Source: Rhopalosiphum padi (taxonomy: Eukaryota; Arthropoda; Insecta; Hemiptera; Aphididae). From it: 64,000 bases of DNA. Below are positions 1 through 11,545 of this stretch, piece after piece. Under the pieces are notes generated by a model. It searched no databases. It saw only the letters and a list, made by a program, of their open reading frames with translations, and had not been told where the DNA came from. The number at the start of each line of letters is the position of its first letter. Position 1 is the first letter of the stretch. The translations under genes were made by a program, and so were the position numbers. The DNA is taken from the NCBI RefSeq assembly GCF_020882245.1, contig NC_083598.1, positions 26,387,858 to 26,451,857 of the forward strand, in the 5' to 3' direction.

Positions 1-639
1 TCATTAATAATTAATATGATCAAGTCTTTATTTTTTGAAATCGCAAAACATTTAAAAAAAATCCATAATATCATGTTTAGTTTAATAAAGTAGGATAATT
101 AAAACAATCAATTATGCCATAACTGTGTAGTTGTTTTTATGCGGAATCTTATTAATTTCATAGCAGAATAGATTTTCAAAACACATTTTTATGTTAAACC
201 GATAATTTGTTGAATTGTCTAGACACAAAGGTATAAACCGTACAGATAACAGGTCAGATGCTATTATATTGCTATCCAGAATTGAATTTATTTGAATTTG
301 CGTCTACCAATATAATATAATATTGAATTTCTAAAAAAAAAAGAGACGAAAATTGATGTTCACGAGTAAATAATAGTGTATAGTTGCCCATCTGGACGTT
401 TACTGTTCTCCATTTACCTGATGTTCAGCTGTCAGTAGGCTGCGATGGGAAGACTGACGAAAACACCTCTTTTAACGTCATGAAATGTTTCATTGTGTTT
501 AATTTATAAATGATTGGTTCAAAATATCAAAAATAAAGCATGTAGTTAGGTATATTAAATTTTAAATTTAAATAAGTTATAATAAACGTCGAGCCTTTGA
601 TAAATAATAACATTATTACATTATAACAATATTCTAGTA
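1..639. other. AT-rich sequence without a recognised gene
   Basis: No convincing exon is seen. A mildly GC-richer stretch near 385-475 has no long open frame with splice signals. Confidence 0.5.
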
Positions 640-850
640 CAGTGTTTCTCAACCTATGGGTCGCAAAATTTTTTTCATAGGTCGCGACTGGCTAAACTTA
701 CTCATAAATATTTATATAATATAGAAAGATAAATGTATGAACAATTTTATTATTAAAAAATTGTATTAAATAATGTTATGTAAGTAGGCGAAGGTTGTAA
801 GACCATTCAAAATTTAATTTTAAATTTTAGATTTTAGCTTCCATGTGACC
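640..850. mobile_element. hAT-like transposon end (fragment)
   Basis: The segment starts with CAGTGTTTCTCAACCTATGG and continues with GGTCGC and GGTCGCGACTGG. CAGTGNTTCTCAACC followed by GGGTCGCG is the usual terminal sequence of many non-autonomous hAT-superfamily elements. No matching inverted end was found in the next 2 kb, so this is probably a solo or truncated end. The right border is a guess, because AT-rich sequence follows without a visible target-site duplication. Confidence 0.5.
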
Positions 851-858
851 ATGTTAAG

Positions 859-989
859 GTACTGTTTCCCTGCAGCGTCAAAGAGTGGAACAACACAGCG
901 TCATGACGCCGCATCATCTAAACTCTTACTATGACCAGACCGGTAGTAAGCGCTAGACTCGGCGTCTGGACGCTGCAGGTAAACCGTAC
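859..989. mobile_element. Short foldback element (MITE-like)
   Basis: The left arm 859-879 and right arm 969-989 are inverted copies that match at 19 of 21 positions around the core CCTGCAGCGTC. The 131-bp unit is clearly richer in GC than its surroundings and has no coding capacity. No clear target-site duplication is visible, so the superfamily is not assigned. Confidence 0.6.
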
Positions 990-1390
990 TTTTAGAGTTT
1001 ATATTATAGTATCGATGTAGAAGATTTGTTTATCATGGATTTTTTATTTGACAATTAATATTATTGTCGTATAGCTGATTAGTGATTAATGAGCAATATT
1101 TTTGTCTTATTATGACATTATACATAAATCTTTTGATATTATTAATATTTAACATTAGGTAGGATTATTTATATGCTTATTAGATTAACTATATTAAAGT
1201 ACCTATAGTAAATTGATACTGAATAGGAGGTACTTCAGATAAAGCCAATATAAACTTGATTTTTATTTCTTATAGGAAGGTTGAATATTTATCAATTTCT
1301 TATAATATATATAAATGAAAGACGTGTTAAATGTTTAGTATGTTATACAGTATGTTCACGCAGACACTACAAAATATTTTAGTTGAATAA

Positions 1391-1724
1391 CTTTGTACTG
1401 AAATGGGGTTTTCAGGAAATGAAAATGGTACCAAATTACATATTATTTAATATTTTCAGACAAACGTCAAATGTACTTTTTGGTACGCCTATGCGCAATA
1501 CAATTTTTTTTTTTGAATGGCAACATAATTTTTTTTTTACAGATTCGGATAGAGTATTTTTTAATTACATTTTATATAAAAAGTTTTCCAAATCTATAAA
1601 AAAAAAGTTATATTGCGCATGAGCATATACCAAAAGGGTTAAACATTTGAAATTTGTCTGAAAATATGTATTTTGGTATTTCCTTTCATTATCCAAAAAC
1701 CTCTTTCAGTCAAGGTCATCCAAT
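1391..1724. mobile_element. Foldback MITE with about 110-bp inverted arms
   Basis: The left arm (about 1391-1507) and right arm (about 1605-1724) are long imperfect inverted copies. Blocks shared in inverted order include the terminal ACTGAAA, then TACCAAA, TTTTCAGACAAA, TCAAATGT, TTTTGGTA and ATGCGCAATA. The central part is AT-rich. The 79-codon open frame at 1383-1622 lies inside the palindrome and is not a gene. The arms have diverged by substitutions and small indels, so the insertion is old. Exact ends and target-site duplication are uncertain. Confidence 0.7.
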
Positions 1725-2374
1725 CGCAGAAATAGTAAGTTATAGTGGTACCTCTCACCGTGAATATATTGTATAATGTACATTATACTACGTTAATTTG
1801 AGAGTTAAGTGTTCACTATGAAAAGATAAAACTTCACAACTAAAGTAGGTTTAAAAAAAGTATTAAGTATATAGAATTTAATTTACAACATTGAATAAAC
1901 ATAAAGATACGTTATTGTTTCCTATTGTTGGCTGTTAAAATTATTTGATTGTGTTATTTATTTTAAAAGAATAATGTTATAACCCATAATCATTATTATA
2001 TAGTGTTTTTATAGTTATTAGTAATTATTAATTACTCATTATATAATATTATTTTTTGTGATCATAATAAAGAATTAATTGCCAGACTAATTAAATGTGT
2101 GATTACGTGATTATCGCAACTACGTGTGTTTAGCCCGTATGGCCGTATATGTCGATAAGATATATTAAAATATAATTTTATTTTTTTAAGTTTGTTATTT
2201 TACGTTTGAGAAATATACAAAAACGTCTCTTAAAAGGGAAAAATATTACACGGACCGAATCTACACGCGCGCTTTATACGCGTTAGTTCGATTTTAAAGC
2301 ACAAAAAACGGGTAATTATTTCCAAAGGAAACGCAAAAAACGCAAAGCGACAAATTATAACATGTGTACTGTAA

Positions 2375-2870
2375 TGTATATTGTGTAATGGTTTTCTAAT
2401 TAGGAATACAAAAGAGTTCAAGGATGAGCTCTGTCTCAAAATATAATATTATGTATCGATTGTCAGGCCGATACTAGAGTATTGTTCAATACCAGGGAAT
2501 CCGTCGCAAACTCGCAAATAGGTTTAATCGAATCATTTGAACGTGTTCAGAGAAGATTCTTACGTTATATTGGCTACACACGACAGTGTATTACTGGTGA
2601 CCTTTCTCCTTCTTTGTCCACGCCCCTAAAATCAATTCAAGAGAGTCTCCACTTGGAATGTCTGGATTTTAGACGCCAACTTAATGATATTTATTTCATG
2701 TCCAAACTTTTAACTGGAACAATATCTTGTCCAGAACTATTAGAACTAGTACATTGTCATGTGTTCCTCACAGCCCGCAGGCCTCAAATACATGTCTCGC
2801 CCCTGTCCTACCTTCTCTATAAAAACTCACCGAACATCGTATGGATAATAAGTAATAACCCGTAATAACC
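2375..2870 (+). pseudogene. Decayed LINE reverse-transcriptase C-terminal fragment
   Basis: This is a remnant of a non-LTR retrotransposon of the jockey/I-like group. One frame reads GFLIRNTKEFKDELCLKI, then a stop, then VRPILEYCS, which corresponds to the segment after the reverse-transcriptase core in these elements. Near 2490-2510 the frame shifts into a 127-codon open frame (2482-2865) containing IESFERVQRRFLRYIGYT and further on FRRQLNDIYFMSKLLTG and CPELLELV, the usual thumb/C-terminal pattern. The internal stop, the frameshift and the absence of the rest of ORF2 and of ORF1 mark a dead 5'-truncated copy. The family-level assignment comes from motif memory and was not checked by alignment. 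Confidence 0.8.
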
Positions 2871-5090
2871 CAATAAACCGTATCTCGCGTGAATGTAATA
2901 ATTTAATTAATATCGATATATCCAATGTAAAGAAATCAGCATAAGCCCACAATATATTATAACTGCATTTAATTTTTGATTATTTTTACTATTAATGTCA
3001 ATATACCTAATTAAGTCTAATTCATGTTTTTTTTTTTTTACTACGTTTATACTATACTTGTTTGTTATATTGCATAAACTGCGATTGAGCCTGTTTTACA
3101 CGTGCGTTTAAACAAATAAACAAAAACCATTTTTTTTTAAATTTTAAATGGCTATATAGCGATATTTTTATTGTTTTTATACTCCAATGTCTTCAATGTA
3201 ATAATTAAAAAAATATATGCACACTAGCGATTCGTTGAATAATATATTTGTTAAAAATATCTATTCGATTTACTATTGTATACATAGTTTAGTCTAGACA
3301 AGACCATATTTAATGGTAATACAAAATATTACTAATATAATTATATTTGTATATTAATAATTAATATGTGTTAATGGAATGAATCAGAAAAATACAAGAA
3401 AAGATGTACAATGAATCATCGAGAATGAAAATTTCTATTAAATATTTTTATGCTGTCATAATATATATTTTTCATTATTTTATAATATCTTATTCAATAT
3501 CAAATTAATATCAGTTGTGGCATTTTAAAAATATTTATGACTGAAAGGAGTTAAAATTATTTTTTGTGTTGTACATGTACATAATACGTCTATACTACAT
3601 TATTATCTATATTATATTATAACCTAATATTTATAGACTATAAGGAATGAGTAAGCAAAAATAAAAATGATGAAATTCGATAAAAAAAAAACCTATTATG
3701 TAAAGCCGAGGACAACAAAAAATTATATATTTATGAAATAGATAATTTTCTTTTTTTATTACTTGTTTTGTATACAAATATTGATTAAAAAGCTGTTATG
3801 CATAAATAAATAATGTATGACGAATGATATATGTATATCATACATTTATTGAATGAAAATAATTATTGATATAAAGGTCAAAAGTTAAGTAGAAGACTAA
3901 GACAATTTTTTCTTCTGTGTGTATGTTCTTTTTTTCATATTTTATGAAATGTAAATATATAGCATTGCTATGGGCGAATAATTATTTAAAAACATCTCGC
4001 AGCTATAAGTGGAATGCATATTATAGTTACTGCGTTATTTATGTATTAAAAAAAAAAAAAAAATACTCTACATAGTTACATAAAAATAATTATTTGTTAT
4101 ATAATATTGAAAGGCGTGCCTCCTACAAATATTGTACGGATAGTTAAAAATACATCGACGTGTACTCCATATTATTATAATATATACCTACAATAAAATA
4201 TAGTTTAATACTTTAATGTACTACATAAAACTACTTCTTACACTTTTCTTGGCCACATAAATTTTCGTGTACACAATTAACGCTGCAGTTATCCAAAGAA
4301 TGGGGCGCACCCTAGAGGCCTATAAAACTAATTGAGGATACGTTAAAGTTTCATAATAATATGTGTCATTACTTTTAATCGAGATACAATCGTTCTATTT
4401 TATTGCAACGTGTGCGAAAGACATTTTATACCGTTTGAAACCGTTTTTAAACAAAATATCATTTACCGAATAGTTATTGTGTAAACGTGATTATCATTTA
4501 TATTTTTATTAAATCAAAAATAGATTCGTAATTATATATATTGCATTCATTTAATGATATCGACATAACATGAAAATAAGGGTTTTGAGATCCTTGCGAC
4601 TTCATGTACGTTTTATAATATTGTAATGTGTAATTACAATTTATATTATAAAAACGTAAATATCTTCCCCGAGTTTTTGCCCTACTTAATAGATAGTGAA
4701 TAAATTAATTTTGTATTAGAACTGTATGACCACTTAAAGTTTGACACCAATTTTTAAGCATTAAAGCAACTTAGAATATACGTAGTTTACAGTAAATATT
4801 TACTATTTAGTACTTATTTATAAATATTATTTATTATTAACGTAATTATTTGGTATACCTATGAGAATTATTGTTGCACTGCAATCGTTATCGCCGGAAC
4901 ACATTAATATACTAATCGGTTTTTAAGTTTACAATTTTTATATTTCGTTGTAGCAGCAATTAATTTTTAATGCGATTTTAAATAGTCGGTTAATAGGTTT
5001 CTCATAAGTTATAATATTATTCACTTATACCAGTTATATACCTATGTAACACCAATGTTTTTAATTTTTTTAATTGTAACGATAAAAATA
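2871..5090. other. AT-rich sequence, no gene seen
   Basis: Homopolymer runs occur, including A16 at about 4048-4063. There are no coding-like segments with splice signals. Not assigned. Confidence 0.5.
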
Positions 5091-5169
5091 TTTTATTTCT
5101 AATTTGTATGTTTTGTACTTATTTACACAGCGTATTCCGCCGAATTCAAAATGCATTGTTTTTATGTAG

Positions 5170-5372
5170 GAGAAACTGTACACGACGGATATTGTTGTTG
5201 AAAAACGCCGCCGATCTTGTGTTTTAGCGGATGAACTCCGAAATAATAAAAACGAAAACACCTAATTGTACATTGTTTTACAATTTACAATTTACTATTT
5301 GGTATGCCGGTGACGGAAAATGCCACGGAATATGTGAAGTACGAAACGTGTGACGGAAAACGCTGTACATAA
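5170..5372 (+). other. Two short coding-looking segments, status unknown
   Basis: After a plausible acceptor (TTTTTATGTAG, AG at 5168-5169), 5170-5265 is open for 31 codons starting EKLYTTDIVVEKRRRSCVL and ending in TAA. In a different frame, 5304-5372 reads MPVTENATEYVKYETCDGKR and two more residues before TAA. Both are slightly GC-richer than the surroundings. They could be an exon plus 3' UTR, or the remains of a decayed gene. The opposite strand is also open, so strand and function are undecided. Confidence 0.2.
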
Positions 5373-5460
5373 CCCTGGCCTTATGGCTTATGGTTAAATT
5401 TAATTTATTTTTTCCCACTCTTTGTTTCATTCTTCTCATCATTCTCGTAAAATGTAACAT

Positions 5461-7085
5461 TTCATCTAATTTGGTTTAATTGACTATTAATAGATAATTA
5501 ATTTAATTGGCCCTATCACCATTCAACATCGAGTAGTAATTTTTTTTTCCAGTCACGATGAGAATATAAGTTACAGTTACAAAAAAATCAAGTTATTGGA
5601 TATTGATTATTCTTTCACGAAAACATTTCAAAATTGAGTGTTTCTATACTACATTAATTAAAAAACCGTTATTTGTTTATTAAATCATACAGAATACACC
5701 TCTATTCGCTCTATTATTAGTATTATTATACTTTTATTTAAAAAAAATATATGTTTATATTTATAGTTTACTGAATTTTATTATTTCATTTACCTTATTT
5801 TATATTGCACAAGATAACACACGCAAACCTATAATTATTAAACGGACAAGTTAGGATTTTAATTTATTGAAAACTCGTTTTATATTGAACAATTGTTACT
5901 AAGTATAATATTATAAAATATATTTCCGAAAAATGGTAGGTACCTATTATTATTTTAATTTCAGCAATATCATGTTTTTTTAAATATGTCTATTCAATCG
6001 TGTATATTATAATTTATAAATAATAATGATTAACGCTGAAAAAATCGTGTTTAATTTTATAATATTTTTTTAATTAAACACAGTTCTAAGATTGTAATGT
6101 ACCTATATATATATATATATAAAATATTATTATGTATAAGACTATTATTTACTCGAACGCGAGAATATTAATTATTATATGTATTATAAGTTATAAATAT
6201 AAGTATATTTCTTTTTAAAGGCTAAGATACTACCCTAGCATGCGATAAAACTGTTTTGTTAATTTGATACATTATAAAACGTATTTTTCATCACACATTT
6301 ATCTTTGTATAAATTTGATGTTATGCTGTATAAATTAGTTAAACAGATGTTATATTTAAATATAATTTCTATACAATACATTTAGTTACAGTAGAAAAAA
6401 AAACGTTAATTATACGTATAAGTATATAACATATGTTTTTAGGTTTTATTGTTAGGATCTCAGGGTTATAAATCGTATTTTTGAGAAAACAAAAACACTA
6501 TCCATCTAGACTATTGAGATAGTTCCCAATCCGGTACCGGCTGTACCTAAACAAGTAACATTCTCGTTAGACCTCCCTGTAGAAATGTGAGAATTATTGT
6601 TAAGGGTTAACACTTAACGCTGTTCACGTTGCTTGTTATTATTTATACATACAAATAATAATATAACATTTAATTGCTACTAAACAGTTAATAGGTTTTT
6701 TTTTTTAATAAGCGATCACATAAGTTAAATATTATGGTTTTTTTAAATATTTTAGTTTGAACATTGTATTATATTATAATGATAAACTACTTTATAATTT
6801 CACGTTTAAGTTAAAGTGTTAACGAATTTATAAAATATAATACGTAGGTTTAAAATAATTAACAAGCAATAAAATAAAAATAAACATTAGGTACTCAAAT
6901 GTATTTCTAAGCATATATGTCAAAATCAAATGATAATTATTTATTATATATATCTATATATTATAAGTAATAATCAGAAACTAAAAAGACGCATTTTCAA
7001 TCCAATAGATTCTTTGTTTGTCTAAAAATCTGAAAAAATAATTTATAAATACCTATTAAGAGTATAAATCAATTGATTTATTTAT
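5461..7085. other. AT-rich sequence, no gene seen
   Basis: Contains a (TA)n run near 6100-6120 and many TAATA motifs. A short GC-richer piece near 6500-6590 gives no convincing frame. Confidence 0.5.
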
Positions 7086-7089
7086 AAAT

Positions 7090-7680
7090 AATAATAATAA
7101 TAATAATGAGTTTTCAGTTCTAATTATAATTTTAGATTTTGATTTTACAATAATATGTTTTTTTCTGTCTGTAAACATTTTTGGGGGCGTAAAAAATAAA
7201 AACACCTAGATTTTCATAAATGGGGGTCGTTATTGGCAGAAAAATAAATCTAGTCTGGAAGGCAAATAAAACAATTTTTAAACATAAGTTTTATAATCGG
7301 GGAAAATAAAAAAATATATAAAATAAGGAAAAACGGAGACTTTTACGCAAATCCAATTTTAACCATATCAATTTTGTTTATTGGTGTAATTCAAAAAAAA
7401 AAAGAAAAAGATAAGCGCAGATACTTGAATTTTTCACAAAATTTTTAAATTATACATTTTTATTCGTGGTATAACATTTTCAACATTTTTAACTTTTTTT
7501 GAGCTATTTATAGGCATGAACAATTTTAATTTCTTTTTCTGTGAATTTCGATAAATACTATTCACAGGGTTAAAACTCTTAAAAATTTTAATACAAGATT
7601 CCTCATAAGTTATTTTTATATGTATACATAAATATCTAAGAAAAATAAAAATAATTTTTTTTTATTTGCATATTAATTAT
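7090..7680. repeat. Dispersed repeat, copy A
   Basis: It shares an ordered series of blocks with 9410-9800 in the same orientation: AAATCTAGT-like tract, TTTTACGCAAA, a TTTTTGTTTATT block, AGATACTTGAA with TTTTTCACAA, and TGAGCTATTT-like sequence. The pattern resembles a high-copy repeat I recall from aphid genomes. It is non-coding and diverged. Borders are approximate. Confidence 0.6.
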
Positions 7681-9409
7681 GATTAATAAATTAATATTTA
7701 TTAATTAAATAAATTGTTAGCTATTATTACTATTGTATGGTTGGAGTTCATACAAACTTTACTTTTTATATTTAAGTTTTGAAACTTAAATACAAGATCC
7801 CTAATAACTCATAAATAGTATATACTTAACCACAAAATCTAATAAAATATATATAAAGGCAATTACTTTTTATAGACATTTCAAGTTCAAATTTGGAGGA
7901 AATTATTTATTTAAAGATAAATAACGATGTTAATTATTTTGTTATAATTAAAACCATTATTTTTGGGAATTCAAAACTTCCACGTCTATTATACTATTTT
8001 GATTTTTCTATACGCAACAACATTTTTTAATTATATCTATTGTTATCTATTTATACTATGAATCTATTTTTAGTGTTTTTACGGTATTTTCAGAAACATA
8101 TTATAAAATGTTAAGTGTTATAAGTTGATATAAAATAGTATAAATGTAATATTTTCGGAAAAATTGTTTCAACTAATTGTAATACTAAAAGTGAAATAAA
8201 TGATTTTTATAGCTATGCGTTTATCAAAATACATATCACGAAGTATAATATACTTAGTGATAAAGGGTGGCAAAAAAAAACAAGCTATTGTAAGACCAAT
8301 ATAGAATCCACAATCTACACTGAATCATAAATACATAATGTGTTATAATTTTTCATTATAAGTTATAACTTATAAGTTTATAAATATGAAATTATGAACT
8401 TTGAAAATACTTCTGGTGTCATATTATGTACAATGATTTATAATAACTAATAATCATATGTCATTATTGCCATTTAAAATAAACATGATGTTCATCAAGT
8501 ACACTACACTATAATCATAAAAATATTATACGCAATAGGCAATGTTTTATGCAGATTAAATTATAATAACTGCTTGAATCATAGAAAGTACAAATGTATA
8601 AATAATATTATCATCTTTACAGCAATATATTATACGAGGTTTAAAATGATTATTATTTTTTTTGTTTTATACTTTTATATGGTGTATTTAATTTCAACAT
8701 GTTCTAATGGTTTTAAAATTTACAAAAAAGAAACTTATTAATAAATTAAATATGAGAACAAAAATGAATCAACAGAGTATTAGGTATTAAAGGCATTCTT
8801 TCAAATCGTATAATACTGAAATACTCTAACTAGACGTATTTTAATTGACGTTTCTACGTTAGGTAAGTTTTGCTTTGTCTAACACTAACTGAAGCAACAT
8901 TTTTGTGTAATGCCTTTTATTATTATAGATAGGCAATTTAACAACTTAACTGCTACATGTGTTTAAAAATTATATTATATCAAAATGTTCGTTTTTAAAA
9001 AAGTTATTTACACTAGAGATGCCTATCATGTAGATTGTAGACATTCTACTAAATTTACTAATAAATACTTTATTAGAGAGGTATACTGTAAACTGCAGAC
9101 AAGTAGTTAATATTCGTGTAATTATTAATATAGAATATTCAGTTATATAATAAATTAATAACAATACCAAAATAGGTATACTAAGTGGTTTATTATTTTA
9201 AAATTTAAAATCATTAAATAATTATATTTTAAATATGATTCAAATTTAAAATTGGTATGTGATAAAAATTGTATACTATACATTTTTAATAAGAATAAGT
9301 TTTTATAGTTTAATTTCTAAGATATTTTCAAATAGGGTTATTTAGTTGTTTCAGTTACAAGAGAGTTATTAAATATTAACAATTATTATAATACGTCTAT
9401 TTTTGATTT
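7681..9409. other. AT-rich sequence, no gene seen
   Basis: The minus-strand 66-codon frame at 8970-9170 has no coding character and was not accepted. Nothing else was recognised. Confidence 0.5.
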
Positions 9410-9800
9410 AAAGCGGAGCGTGAATTTACTGGTTTTTTGATGATGTATTTGATTTTTGTGAGAGTGTATCACCATAAAAATTTTGAAAAATGATTAGATT
9501 ACCAACTTTAGTGGTAGTTTTGAAAAAAAAAATTAGATCTAGTTTATATTTTTAAGTGGTTAAACAAAAATATTAAAGAAATATTTTTACGCAAAACTAA
9601 TTTTGGACAAAATCGTTTTTGTTTATTATGTACAATTTAAAAACTAATAACTTTAGATACTTGAAATTTTCACAATACGTTTAGTTTGCATTTCCTACAC
9701 ATAGTATATTATTTTAAAAATTTTGACTATTTTTAAGCTATTTGAGATATTTAAAATTTGAAATTTTTTATATTAAATATTTTTTAAATATACTACCTTT
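9410..9800. repeat. Dispersed repeat, copy B
   Basis: It begins near GCGGAGCGTGAATTTACTGG and carries the same ordered blocks as 7090-7680 (TTAGATCTAGTTT, TTTTACGCAAAACTAATTTT, TTTTTGTTTATT, TTTAGATACTTGAAATTTTC, TTTTAAGCTATTTGA). The two copies are direct repeats 2.3 kb apart with many substitutions and gaps. Confidence 0.6.
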
Positions 9801-10881
9801 TTTTAATTAATTTAACTTAAATTAGTATCGCACACATTGTACTAAACATATTTTGATTTTACTTTTTTGTTTCTTTACAGTTAATTTGGGATGACATAAA
9901 TTAAAAATCTAATTCATAATGTGTATAAATAAATTTATATTATTAGGTGTAACAACAGATTATATTATATTACTTATATTTCGAATACTAAAAAATAATA
10001 AGTATTAATCATAGTTACATATTTAAGTCTTAATATTTATTAATAAATTAAAAAAAAAAATTTAAATATAATAAGTTTACATGGATATACTTATTTTATT
10101 AAAATTAAAAGTAATAGCATGAAGTGTATAAGAAAAAATTGTCATAAATTCATACAATTACATAACAGGTAATAACATATTATAAACATAACTTAGAGAG
10201 TTTACACAAGCATACGTGGTTATGGAATATTTATAATATTATGTAAAGGCAATAATAATAAAGGATACGAGCGTACAAGAATTTGTAAGCTTGTAAAATG
10301 TCTTATTAATGACATCCATTATATATTATATTTGTGCGTAATGCATAATTAAATAATTTCGTTCAAATATATCTTAATTGCTATTTACAACAACTAGTTT
10401 ATGCCATAAAACATACATTTTTATCAAACAGTTTACAAACACTGAACAATGAGCATGCATAATTTACCGTTGGCGACATAACTACTCTTAAGCTTAACAT
10501 AATATCACGACTTCGATTTCTATGTATATATATTTAATACATATATCTTATAATATTATTACTATTGTATAATATAGTATACACGGGATCGTAATGGGTA
10601 TTGTAACGTTTTACGCTCCCGTTCAACACGAACGACATCCTACTACGACTACTCGCAATTAATACCGTATTATTATTGTAATATCTGCGCTGTAATACGT
10701 CTTCCGGTGCGGACTAGGATAAAGAATATTACATATTATTGTATACTTATAAAAGGATTGGATCGGAACGAGACACACGCGTCGAGTGTTTATAATATTA
10801 TAGTCAACTCTTCGTTACAACGTGTTTGCCGATTCTCGCAACAACAAAATAACTGACTATGTACAGAGATCCCTTCTTCTA
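9801..10881. other. AT-rich sequence downstream of the minus-strand gene
   Basis: No exon is seen. A slightly GC-richer stretch at 10580-10830 lies just past the likely 3' end of the minus-strand gene. Its function is not visible. Confidence 0.5.
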
Positions 10882-10887
10882 TTTAAT
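10882..10887 (-). terminator. Possible polyadenylation signal (ATTAAA)
   Basis: On the minus strand this reads ATTAAA, the common variant of AATAAA, about 100 bases after the stop of the terminal exon. A further ATTAAA occurs about 350 bases on, near 10530. In such AT-rich DNA a chance match is likely, so this is only a plausible 3' end. Confidence 0.25.
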
Positions 10888-10984
10888 ATTATATTAATAA
10901 TTATATATTATTATGATGTGCATCGCCGCCGCTGCCGTATCCCGGAACCGTTCCGCGAGTCCTCGTCACGTTCCCGTTTGTCGG

Positions 10985-11545
10985 TCACGGTGCGTCGAGC
11001 GATACCATCCCCGGAGTCGGCACGAGACTTTGCAGTGACAAGTATCTGGACCGGTCGGACACCTCGACGTTGGTGATGTGCTCGAAACAGCATGGTTGCG
11101 ATATGTGCGACTTGTCGGGCAGCCGGCGGACCGGGGCCGGCCTGTGTTTCTGTTTCCGCGCGCTCTTCGATCGGTTTCCGGGACCGGACAGCCGGATGTT
11201 CTCCGGATCGGAAGTGAGCCGGTCGATGTGCGACCACAGCTGCTGGGCAGCTTCCGAACAGTCGAAGCTCAACCCGATCAACTGGGTGTGGTCGGTCGAC
11301 AAGCACATTGTGTGGAATCCTTGGCTGGAGACCTTGTACGAAGTCAAGTTGTCGATAGTGTCCCGCCACAGGGCGAAACACGTACCGCGTTCCACGAGAA
11401 GTATCTGGATGCGTGGCTTGTCTCTGGACCTGGTCTCTCCGCTGTCGTACAGCACGACCGGGATCCCGGTGAACTTCAAGTCCCAGCTGCCTTCCGGAGA
11501 CGAGTTGTGCACGTACAAATTGGCCATAGATCCGCACACGTACAC
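10985..11545 (-). CDS. Terminal exon of a WH1-like plus CRIB-like protein
   Basis: This is the main coding exon of the minus-strand gene, giving residues 115-300 of the four-piece model. It follows an acceptor (TTGTTACAG, AG at 11547-11546), starts in phase 0 with VYVCGSMANLYVHN, and ends at TGA 10987-10985. Residues about 115-225 look like a PH-fold domain of WH1/EVH1 type: SWDLKFTG, a basic turn GETRSRDKPR, ERGTCFALW, then FHTMCLSTDH..LIGLSFD and a closing helix EAAQQLWSHI. A basic, proline-containing linker (KSARKQKHRPAPVRRL) leads to HISQPCCFEHITNV (residues 261-274), which matches the CRIB pattern I-S-x-P-x-x-F-x-H, with N in place of the second H. By family knowledge CRIB motifs bind GTP-loaded Cdc42/Rac, so a small-GTPase effector in the cortical cytoplasm is inferred. 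There is no VCA tail or kinase. I do not recognise a named orthologue. Confidence 0.88.
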   Translation of the reverse strand: MYVCGSMANLYVHNSSPEGSWDLKFTGIPVVLYDSGETRSRDKPRIQILLVERGTCFALWRDTIDNLTSYKVSSQGFHTMCLSTDHTQLIGLSFDCSEAAQQLWSHIDRLTSDPENIRLSGPGNRSKSARKQKHRPAPVRRLPDKSHISQPCCFEHITNVEVSDRSRYLSLQSLVPTPGMVSLDAP

